A stretch of 64,000 nucleotides of DNA, taken from positions 395,457 through 459,456 of the forward strand of contig JACKOW010000003.1 of assembly GCA_024234055.1 (NCBI GenBank). Direction: 5' to 3'. The notes under the pieces are model-generated. The model was not told the DNA's origin. It was given only the letters and a program-made list of their open reading frames with translations, and ran no database searches. A program made the translations under genes and the position numbers. The stretch comes from Rhodanobacteraceae bacterium (GTDB taxonomy: Bacteria > Pseudomonadota > Gammaproteobacteria > Xanthomonadales > SZUA-5). Shown here piece after piece: positions 1-7,021 of the stretch (position 1 is its first letter; the number at the start of each line of letters is the position of its first letter).

Positions 1-50
1 GCGAGCACCGATCGCCCGGTGTCTGCCAGCGATACTGGTCCGGTTCCCTG

Positions 51-257
51 TCCATGAACCCATATCGCAAGTTGTTGATGCGTCATTGCGAGCCGCCTGT
101 ATCGGCCCGATGCTGCCCACAGGCCATGAACCCGCCGTCGTAGGTCATGTTGTCCGCGTCAGCGGACTACGTGACATCGAATTGCGTCACGTAGCTCGCT
201 ACGCGAGCATCGTGACCTACAACAGCAAATCAACAACTTGCGATATGGGTTCATGGA
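51..257. repeat. Nested long inverted repeat, family A outer module
   Basis: A 29-bp arm at 51-79 is repeated as its exact reverse complement at 229-257. Inside lie a second pair, GTAGGTCA at 140-147 and TGACCTAC at 213-220, and a small hairpin GCTCGC-tac-GCGAGC at 194-208. No credible gene is seen in 1-447. The left arm recurs in altered form at about 36949-36980, so this is part of a dispersed repeat and not a unique operator. Confidence 0.75.
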
Positions 258-397
258 GAGGAGCGCAGCGACGAAGCAATCCAGGGTAGCGCCGCACATC
301 CCTGGATTGCTTCCCCCGGATCAAGTCCGGGGTCGCAATGACGCCGGGGGTTCATGGCCCGTGGGCAGTTTCAGGCCGAAACAGGTGGCTCGCAAGG
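258..397. repeat. Family A repeat (GCAATCCAG palindrome)
   Basis: The core has AAGCAATCCAGGG facing CCCTGGATTGCTT, then a CCCCGGATCAAGTCCGGGG palindrome, then CGCAATGACGCC and a GGTTCATGGCCCGTGGGC tail. Related copies are at 36949-37122, 41132-41224 and 59731-59803, and the tail module alone is near 29850-29908. It fills the space downstream of the nitric oxide reductase gene. No coding signal is visible. Confidence 0.7.
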
Positions 398-447
398 AAA
401 CGGCCAGCGGCGAATGCTGCACCGCCGGCCGGGATCTTGCGCTCAGA

Positions 448-2727
448 TCATTCCGCACTTGCACCTAAGGCTGCCGCGGGAAGCTCTGGTGCCCGTTTGG
501 GTGCCACCCACAATCGGAACACGAACCAGGCCACCAGCAAGGCCCCCACCGAGAACACGGTATCGCCGGGCACGCGCATCCACACCAGCAGATGAATCAA
601 GGGCTGCCCCATGAACTCGGCCGAACGCGCGTACCAGTAGCCGTGTTCCAGCGCCGCCTGCAACTGCAGCACACCCATGGGCAACAGGGTCAGCAGCGCC
701 ATCAGGGTGAGACCGATGTTGAGCGACCAGAAGGCACCGGCCAGCGCACTGTTGTTCCACTGCGCCTGGGGCTTGAGTCCGCGCAGGCAGAACAGCATCA
801 GGCCAATGCCGAGCATGCCGTAGACACCGAACAGCGCTGTGTGTCCGTGCAACGGCGTCAGATTCAGGCCCTGCATGTAGTAGAGCGCCATCGGCGTGTT
901 GATCAGGAAGCCAAACAGGCCGGCGCCGACCAGATTCCAGAAACTCACGGCCAGGAAGAACAGGATGGGCCAGCGGTAGCGCTGCATCCAGGGCGTGGCC
1001 TGGCCATGTTTCCAGGTGTCGTAGGCTTCCAGCCCCACCAGGGCCAGCGGCACCACCTCCAGCGCCGAGATGCTGGCGCCAAGGGCAATCACCGACGTGG
1101 TGGTGCCGGTGAAATACAGATGATGGAAAGTGCCGAGGATGCCACCGGCCATGAACACGATGGTGGCGAACAGCACATTGATGGTTGCCGTGCTGCCGCG
1201 GACCAGGCCCAGCTTCACGAACAGAAAGCTGATCACGGCCACCGCGAAGACCTCGAAGAAGCCCTCCACCCACAGATGCACCACCCACCAGCGCCAGTAT
1301 TCGACCATCGACAACGCACTGTGCTCGCCCCACATCAGGCCGGCACCGTAGAGCAGGCCGATGGCAATGACCGAGAGAAACAGCAGGCCAACGATGGAGG
1401 ACATCTCGTCCTTGCGCGTGATCGCCGGCCACAGCGCGCGCCCCATCAGTGCCAGCCACAGCAGCAGGCCGATCCACAGGAAGGCTTGCCAGAAGCGACC
1501 GATGTCGACGTACTCCCAACCCTGGTGACCAAACCAGAAATTGTGTTCCAGACCGAGTTTCTGCATCACCGCAAACCACTGCCCGGCGAAGGCACCGACC
1601 ACGATCACCAGCAGACACACGAACAGGAAGTTGACCCCGGCCCGCTGGTACTTGGGTTCATGACCGGAGATTGCCGGCCCGATGTACAGACCGGTCCCCA
1701 ACCAGGCCGTGGCGATCCACAGCACCGCCAGCTGGGTATGCCAGCTGCGCGTGAGCGAGTAAGGAAGCACCTCCGACAGCGCGAAGCCGTAGGCATTCTG
1801 CCCTTCCACCTGGTAGTGCGCAGTGATGGCACCGAGCAGGATCTGCACCAGGAACAAGGCGATCACGACCCAGAAATACTTGGCAGTGGCCTTCATCGAG
1901 GGTGTCACCACCAGACCTGCCAGCGGATCTTTCGCTGGCGGCACCACTGGCGCTTCCTTGCCATGCCAAACGGCATAGTGCCAAGCCATCAAACCGATGC
2001 CGGCAATCATGAACAGGATGCTGAAGACGGTCCAGATGAAGGTGCTGGAAGTCGGACGATTGCCCACCAGCGGCTCGTAGGGCCAGTTCTGGGTATAGCT
2101 CATGGCCTCGCCTGGGCGCTCGGTCACGGCCGCCCAGGCCGACCAGAAGAAGAACCCGGTCAGGGCATGCCGATGCTCAGCGTCGGGCACGGTGTCTTCG
2201 CGCATCGCGTAACCCACGCGCAACTCGTGCGTGGCCGGATCGCTTGAGAACAGGCTTTCGTAATGTGCGGCGACTTGCGTTATCGCCTGCGCCCGCACAT
2301 CACTGACCAGCAATTGGTCACGCTCGGCATCGTAGGTGTTCTTGCGCATCAAGGGCTGGACTTCAGCCTGCAAGCGCGCCTGTGCACCTGCCGGGAGACT
2401 GGCGTAGCCGAGGCCATCGCTGGCTTGCGCCGCCAGTTCGAGCATGGCCTCGGCCTCGCGGTGCAGCCAGTCGGCCGACCAGTCCGGCGCCACCAGCGCG
2501 CCGTGCCCCCAGATCGATCCCAACTGCTGGCCGCCGAAGCTCTGCCAGACCTGCCGCCCCTGCTCGATGTCGGCCCGGGTATAGAGCACCTGTCCGCTCT
2601 CACTGACGATCCTGGCGGGCATCGGTGGCGCCTGCTGATGAATCACCCCACCCATCCACAACAGCACGCCAAATCCCGAGACCAGCAGCAGGATCAGTCC
2701 TATCCACAATTTGCGAGTCGTGTCCAC
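448..2727 (-). CDS. norB: Nitric oxide reductase, quinol-dependent single-subunit type (qNOR)
   Basis: Reduces two NO to N2O at a heme b3/non-heme iron centre in the inner membrane, taking electrons directly from quinol. The 759-residue length and the N-terminal periplasmic domain after one membrane helix (about residues 8-28) fit qNOR (NorZ) and not the cytochrome c-dependent NorB. Conserved metal ligands are visible: His330 in SWHTQLA, His484 in HLWVEGFFE, the His535-His536 pair in GTFHHLYF, and His627/His629 in LHGHTALFG. GTG at 2727 was chosen because a GGAG lies 8 nt before it; an ATG 40 codons upstream would add a non-hydrophobic tail. No other denitrification genes are nearby, so NO detoxification is the likelier job. 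An FNR-like box precedes it. Confidence 0.96.
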   Translation of the reverse strand: MDTTRKLWIGLILLLVSGFGVLLWMGGVIHQQAPPMPARIVSESGQVLYTRADIEQGRQVWQSFGGQQLGSIWGHGALVAPDWSADWLHREAEAMLELAAQASDGLGYASLPAGAQARLQAEVQPLMRKNTYDAERDQLLVSDVRAQAITQVAAHYESLFSSDPATHELRVGYAMREDTVPDAEHRHALTGFFFWSAWAAVTERPGEAMSYTQNWPYEPLVGNRPTSSTFIWTVFSILFMIAGIGLMAWHYAVWHGKEAPVVPPAKDPLAGLVVTPSMKATAKYFWVVIALFLVQILLGAITAHYQVEGQNAYGFALSEVLPYSLTRSWHTQLAVLWIATAWLGTGLYIGPAISGHEPKYQRAGVNFLFVCLLVIVVGAFAGQWFAVMQKLGLEHNFWFGHQGWEYVDIGRFWQAFLWIGLLLWLALMGRALWPAITRKDEMSSIVGLLFLSVIAIGLLYGAGLMWGEHSALSMVEYWRWWVVHLWVEGFFEVFAVAVISFLFVKLGLVRGSTATINVLFATIVFMAGGILGTFHHLYFTGTTTSVIALGASISALEVVPLALVGLEAYDTWKHGQATPWMQRYRWPILFFLAVSFWNLVGAGLFGFLINTPMALYYMQGLNLTPLHGHTALFGVYGMLGIGLMLFCLRGLKPQAQWNNSALAGAFWSLNIGLTLMALLTLLPMGVLQLQAALEHGYWYARSAEFMGQPLIHLLVWMRVPGDTVFSVGALLVAWFVFRLWVAPKRAPELPAAALGASAE

Positions 2728-2761
2728 CGCATGCACTCCACTTTCCAAAGAAACTGGAGTC

Positions 2762-2805
2762 AGTCTAGGAACCGGCCCGCATAGATCGCCCTGACCTGCG
2801 TCAGG
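2762..2805 (-). promoter_or_regulatory. Predicted FNR/Dnr-type promoter of norB
   Basis: The perfect palindrome CCTGACCTGCGTCAGG at 2790-2805 fits the FNR-superfamily layout TTGAY-N4-RTCAA with one change in each half site. On the minus strand TAGACT at 2767-2762 is a plausible -10 element. The distance from box centre to -10 centre is 33 bp, very near that expected for an activator bound at -41.5. Binding is inferred from pattern only. Confidence 0.5.
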
Positions 2806-2888
2806 TGGAACGCAGATTCCAGGGCGAAGAACCCGAATGACTGGCACGACATCATCGGCAAGCTGCGCAAACCCTTCGGTCGAACCGG

Positions 2889-3596
2889 TCAGGCCGGCGC
2901 GCGGCTCACCGGAGAACCATCGGCGAGCTGGCTGCTCGCCAATACCCAGATCAGATCACCCAGAGCCCGAGACACCAGATCCAGACGGACTTCCTGGCCG
3001 TCAATCAGGACCTCGATGAGGCCGCGGCCATCCTCGTGCCAGATCGGCACCAGTGCCTCCAGCGGGAACTCGGCGCCCAGGGCGCTGCAGCATTTGTAGC
3101 CCGCTTCCTTGGCTGCCCAGACCCGCGTCCACACCCACGGGTCGGGCGATTGCTCGGCGACTCGGGCTTCGTCTGCGGTCATGACGCGACGAACCACGCG
3201 CTGTCGACGCTCTGCCAGATGCAGCTCGATGTCGATACCGAGCGCTCGCCACGGCGGCCGGTGGCCGGCGATGGCCATGGCAAGACCGCCGCTGTGACTG
3301 ATCGAGCCGCAGCAGGATGCAGGCCAGACCGGCGCGTAGTCGACCATCCCGACCGCTGGCTGATGGCAACCGAGGCGCTGCAGCGCCGCTCGCGCGGCCA
3401 GTCGCCCCGCCAGAAATTCGCGCCGACGCGATGCGCGCAGATCGTCGGCGTAGGCGACGATACCGGCATCGGCGGCGCGTATTTCCAGATCATCAGCATC
3501 TATCACTTCGATCTGCCATTCGATGGCCGTCGGCATGATCTCTTGCAGCGCGAGACTCATGGCCTCCAGCCTGTGCGAAACGGATTCCTCTGGCAT
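2889..3596 (-). CDS. 4'-phosphopantetheinyl transferase (Sfp/EntD type)
   Basis: Transfers the phosphopantetheine arm of CoA to a serine of a carrier protein, turning apo-ACP into holo-ACP in the cytoplasm. The 236-residue product shows the family signatures: GIDIE with metal-binding Asp122 and Glu124, and WAAKEAGYK with Glu164. The size fits the Sfp-like class and not the 120-residue AcpS class. The ATG at 3596 has an AGGA 12 nt upstream; a second ATG at 3560 (residue 13) has a GGAGG placed rather close and is a possible alternative. It is divergent from the MBOAT gene with 72 bp between them, and a carrier protein gene lies 2.8 kb away, so a shared pathway is plausible. Confidence 0.92.
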   Translation of the reverse strand: MPEESVSHRLEAMSLALQEIMPTAIEWQIEVIDADDLEIRAADAGIVAYADDLRASRRREFLAGRLAARAALQRLGCHQPAVGMVDYAPVWPASCCGSISHSGGLAMAIAGHRPPWRALGIDIELHLAERRQRVVRRVMTADEARVAEQSPDPWVWTRVWAAKEAGYKCCSALGAEFPLEALVPIWHEDGRGLIEVLIDGQEVRLDLVSRALGDLIWVLASSQLADGSPVSRAPA

Positions 3597-3668
3597 GTTC
3601 AGCCGAATTCCTGAATTCTGGCGCGGCCCGGGCGAGCCGGCGCTGGGTCGGCAGCCGCGAGGAAGTGC

Positions 3669-5084
3669 ATGGTCTTCAATTCGCTGACCTTTGTGGTGTT
3701 CTTCGCCATCGTGCTGATGTTGCACGCACTGCCGCTCAGTTGGACAGTGCGCAAGATCAATCTGCTGCTGGCCAGCTATCTGTTTTACGCGGCCTGGAAC
3801 CCACCCTTCGTCATCCTGCTCTGGATCTCCACGCTGGTCGACTGGTGGGCCGCCAGACGTATTGCCGACGCCAGCACCCAAGGGCGCAGACGCGCCTGGC
3901 TGCTGCTCTCGCTCAGCACCAACCTCGGCATGCTCGGATGGTTCAAATATGGCGAATTCCTGCTGCGCAACACGCAGTTACTGGCCGCCAGCATGGGCAT
4001 CGACTATCAGCCGCCGAGCTACGACATCGTGCTGCCGGTGGGCATTTCCTTCTATACCTTTGCCACTCTCTCCTACACGCTAGATGTGTACCTGCGGCGC
4101 GCACAGCCCAGCCGCTCGCTGCTGGATTTCTCGCTGTTCGTGACCTTTTTCCCGCATCTGGTGGCCGGACCGATCATGCGCGCCAGCGAGTTGCTGCCGC
4201 AGTTCCAGACGCCGAGGCGGGCATCGGGCCAACAACTGGGTTTTGGTCTGGCGCTGATGACGCTGGGCCTGTTCCAGAAGATCGTGCTGGCCGATGGTTT
4301 TCTGTCCAAGCCCGCGCAAACGGTATTCGACACCCACCTGACGGCCGGCGCACTGGACGCGTGGATCGGCACCCTGGCCTTCAGCGGCCAGATCTTCTGC
4401 GATTTCGCCGGCTACTCGACCACCGCCATCGGCGCGGCACTCTGTCTGGGCTTCGCCATGCCGGACAACTTCCGTTTTCCCTACGCGGCGATCGGGTTTT
4501 CGGACTTCTGGCGACGCTGGCACATCACGCTGTCGTCCTGGCTGCGCGACTATCTGTACATTCCGCTGGGTGGCAACCGCCATGGTCGCGTGCGCACTTA
4601 CCTCGCCCTGATGTTGACCATGCTGATCGGCGGCCTGTGGCACGGTGCCAACTGGACCTTTGTGGCCTGGGGTGGCTTGCACGGGGTGTATCTGGCGGTC
4701 GAACGCGGTTTGCGTCAACGCTTTTGCGAATATGAACCTGGGCGGCTGGCGCTTTTCGCGCTCGGCGTACTGACTTTCGTTCTGGTCAATATCGCCTGGG
4801 TGTTCTTCCGTGCCGACAGCCTTGATAGAGCCGGGAGCATGCTGGCCGGGATGTTCGGATTTCATCCCAATGCTGCACCCCTGCTCGCTGGCATCGATGT
4901 GCTCTGCGTCATCCTGATCGTGGGCGGCATCGTCGGGTGCCATTGCTGGATGCGGGCGCGCACACTCGAATCGGTGCTGGCGCGCGTACCGGCAACAGTG
5001 CTCTCGGGCGTCTGGGCCTTGATGGCCTTTGCCATCCTCATCGAGCAAGGAAGTGGCCATGCCTTCATCTACTTCCAGTTCTGA
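3669..5084 (+). CDS. MBOAT family O-acyltransferase (AlgI/DltB-like)
   Basis: A polytopic inner-membrane acyltransferase that moves acyl groups across or within the membrane to an envelope acceptor, often an exopolysaccharide. At 471 residues it matches the AlgI-like branch. The region GFSDFWRRWHITLSSWLRDY contains His285, and GGLWHGANWTF contains His325, the invariant MBOAT histidine. Many hydrophobic helices cover the chain. The gene overlaps the next one by 26 bp and forms an operon with it. No alginate or teichoic acid genes are visible, so the acceptor is unknown. The divergent PPTase and the nearby ACP raise the possibility of a carrier-bound acyl donor, as for DltB and DltC. Confidence 0.93.
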   Translation: MVFNSLTFVVFFAIVLMLHALPLSWTVRKINLLLASYLFYAAWNPPFVILLWISTLVDWWAARRIADASTQGRRRAWLLLSLSTNLGMLGWFKYGEFLLRNTQLLAASMGIDYQPPSYDIVLPVGISFYTFATLSYTLDVYLRRAQPSRSLLDFSLFVTFFPHLVAGPIMRASELLPQFQTPRRASGQQLGFGLALMTLGLFQKIVLADGFLSKPAQTVFDTHLTAGALDAWIGTLAFSGQIFCDFAGYSTTAIGAALCLGFAMPDNFRFPYAAIGFSDFWRRWHITLSSWLRDYLYIPLGGNRHGRVRTYLALMLTMLIGGLWHGANWTFVAWGGLHGVYLAVERGLRQRFCEYEPGRLALFALGVLTFVLVNIAWVFFRADSLDRAGSMLAGMFGFHPNAAPLLAGIDVLCVILIVGGIVGCHCWMRARTLESVLARVPATVLSGVWALMAFAILIEQGSGHAFIYFQF

Positions 5085-6183
5085 ACGCCTGACGGCCGCC
5101 GACCGGCCGGGCGTGGCCCAGCCGGTGCCGGAGCGTCCGCTGCCGCCCAAATCCTGGTTGCAGATCCTGCTTGGCGCGATGCTGCTCACGCTGATGCTGC
5201 TCGCGCTCTGGGAATGGCAGATGCGTGAGCAACAACTGGTCGCTGGCGATCTCAGCGACAGTCCCTCGGCCTGGGCCGAACAACGGCGCCGCGTGAATGC
5301 CGGCGCGGGCCAGATCGTCATCGTCGGCGACTCGCGCATCCTGTTCGACACCGATCTGGATCGATTCCAGGCCCTGACCGGCATCCGTCCGATCCAGCTG
5401 GCCTTGACGGGCAGCAATGCATTGGCCCTGCTTGAGGATCTGGCAGCCGACCCGGATTTTTCTGGTCTGGCCATCGTCGGCATATCCGAACTGCTGTACT
5501 TCCGCACCCCTATCGGCCCGGCGCAGGCGGCGCTGGCGCGTTATCACTTTGAGTCACCGTCCCAGCGCAGCGGCTATTTGATCCATCGTTTGCTGGACCG
5601 CCAACTGGCCTTTCTCGACGACAGCTATCGCCTCAGCCGACTGTTGCGCCGAGTCGATCAGGGCTGGCGAGCCGGCGCCCGCTCGCCTCATGACGAGGTC
5701 TGGAAAATCGCGTCATCCAGTGATGATCGACAGACCTGGCTATGGCCGCGCCTGGAGAACGACCGTGCCCTGCGACGCCAGGTCATCGGCGCATGGATCT
5801 ATGACCCGGTCGAGGTGCCGGAGCCCGCGCTGATCAAGGCCACGCTGAGCGCCAGCAAGATGGCGGTGGCGCAGATCCGCGCACGCGGTGGCGAGGTGCT
5901 GTTTCTCAGACCGCCGTCTGCGTTTCAATTCCGTATGGGGGAAGAGCGCTATCTGCCGCGAGCGATCGGATGGGATGACTTGCTGAATACGGCCCAGGTC
6001 GCCGGTGCCCATTTCGAGGACTATCCGAACATGCAGGGCTTGAAGTTGCCCGAGTACTCGCACCTGTCGCAGGCTTGCGCTCGGGTCTACACCGACGCCT
6101 ATGTGCGCGCGTTGGCAACGCTGAGTCCGCGTCTGCGCTTGCGCCGAGAGGCGCCAGACGCATTGACGCCGGGAGACTGCTGA
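5059..6183 (+). CDS. Membrane-anchored SGNH-like protein, partner of the MBOAT acyltransferase
   Basis: The 375-residue product has a cytoplasmic tail of about 32 residues, one membrane helix (33-52) and a periplasmic domain. VIVGDSRI (Asp91-Ser92) looks like SGNH block I, and PEYSHLS near the C-terminus places Glu333 and His336 like a block V with Glu in place of the usual Asp. Such proteins (AlgJ/AlgX, DltD-like) take the acyl group exported by an MBOAT partner or act as esterases. ATG 5059 is preferred to the ATG 30 nt upstream because AAGGAAG sits 5 nt before it. It overlaps the MBOAT stop, suggesting translational coupling. Catalytic activity is inferred from motifs. Confidence 0.8.
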   Translation: MPSSTSSSERLTAADRPGVAQPVPERPLPPKSWLQILLGAMLLTLMLLALWEWQMREQQLVAGDLSDSPSAWAEQRRRVNAGAGQIVIVGDSRILFDTDLDRFQALTGIRPIQLALTGSNALALLEDLAADPDFSGLAIVGISELLYFRTPIGPAQAALARYHFESPSQRSGYLIHRLLDRQLAFLDDSYRLSRLLRRVDQGWRAGARSPHDEVWKIASSSDDRQTWLWPRLENDRALRRQVIGAWIYDPVEVPEPALIKATLSASKMAVAQIRARGGEVLFLRPPSAFQFRMGEERYLPRAIGWDDLLNTAQVAGAHFEDYPNMQGLKLPEYSHLSQACARVYTDAYVRALATLSPRLRLRREAPDALTPGDC

Positions 6184-6220
6184 GCCGGAAGTGTTTGCGG
6201 CAGGCTTGGTCGCCTCTGGG

Positions 6221-6340
6221 CGGCTTGCTTGTGCGCGAATCAAACATTGGAGGGCACGAGGGCCGGAAGGCACGAAAGAACCAAGCTCGCGCTGATGCGC
6301 TCCGGCGCGCCCTCATGCCCTCGCGCCCTCGAATCAATTG
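6221..6340. repeat. Family B repeat (GAGGGCACGAGGG hairpin)
   Basis: Two arms rich in GAGGGCACGAGGG and CCCTCGCGCCCTC face each other around about 40 bp, flanked by TTGTGCGCGAATCAAAC. The same element occurs in opposite orientation at 12783-12893, where the flank reads GTTTGATGCGCGAACAAG. A diverged copy is at 20031-20108. The copy lies between the convergent SGNH and ACP genes, so it may act as a bidirectional transcription barrier. Confidence 0.7.
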
Positions 6341-6399
6341 CCGACGGACGCTTCAGCAAGCCACGCCCAGGAAGGACCGCAGAAACTTTTGGAACCTGA

Positions 6400-6849
6400 C
6401 TACATCTTCGAACTGATGATCGAAACCAGCTGACCGATGTTCCGGGCTCCCGAAAATTCCGCAAACGGGATCTGCACACCCAAAGTCTCCATGGTCATCA
6501 TCACTATTTCAGAGCGATCCACGGAATTGGCACCGAGATCCGAGAAGGAATCACCGTCAGCAAAGTCATGCCCGCCCAGTTCCGGCAGCACCTGGCGGAT
6601 AACGTCATGCAAGGTGGCCCTGACCCGATCTTCGTTGCTGGCAGCCGACTGCGAACCCGCAGAGCCGGCATCGTCCCAGCCACCCTGGTCGCTGTCGTCA
6701 GCGGCATCGTCGCTGTCCCAATCTTCTGAATCCTGCGCGCAGGCTGCGGACATCAGCCCGCCCGAGCAGTCCCTGCCCGGCCCTGCCACATTCGCGGCAA
6801 TCAACAAGCCGGCCAATCCGAGCACCACACCGACACGACGCTGAATCAT
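6400..6849 (-). CDS. Acyl carrier protein with predicted N-terminal signal sequence
   Basis: The 149-residue product ends in an ACP fold (about 72-149) whose LGANSVDRSEIV motif puts the phosphopantetheine serine at 109. From memory this GANS(I/V)DR form is like the stand-alone ACPs of polyketide beta-branching cassettes. What is odd is the front: MIQRR, a hydrophobic stretch at about 6-22, a possible cleavage site near 38 (ACA-Q), then an Asp/Ser/Gly-rich linker (about 40-70). ATG 6849 has the strong upstream AAGGGGG; a start at Met33 would remove the signal and give a cytosolic ACP, and its upstream region looks weaker. It is convergent with the SGNH gene. The PPTase at 2889-3596 is the obvious activating enzyme. 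Confidence 0.85.
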   Translation of the reverse strand: MIQRRVGVVLGLAGLLIAANVAGPGRDCSGGLMSAACAQDSEDWDSDDAADDSDQGGWDDAGSAGSQSAASNEDRVRATLHDVIRQVLPELGGHDFADGDSFSDLGANSVDRSEIVMMTMETLGVQIPFAEFSGARNIGQLVSIISSKM

Positions 6850-7021
6850 CCCGCCCCCTTCAAGCCTTGAATGACGTTCAAGCATGCTCGCATCGAAGCG
6901 CTTCGGGCAAGGACAGTATCTTGAGCACATCGGTGTCAGCGAGACTGGCTGACCCGCAATTCTGCTTTGGCGGGAACAGCGGAGCCGCGCGCATTCGCGC
7001 GGCTCCACTTTGGCATTGAGC

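Noticed and set aside
592..2247. Long open frame on the plus strand opposite norB
   Set aside because: It is an antisense shadow of a well-conserved gene in GC-rich DNA; the translation is rich in His, Gln and Arg with no family features. The same applies to long frames opposite pheT, thrS, the BNR protein and the aminotransferases.
2889..6849. Complete Dlt or alginate operon
   Set aside because: No D-alanine ligase (DltA) or alginate polymerase/epimerase genes occur in the window, so neither named pathway can be claimed.
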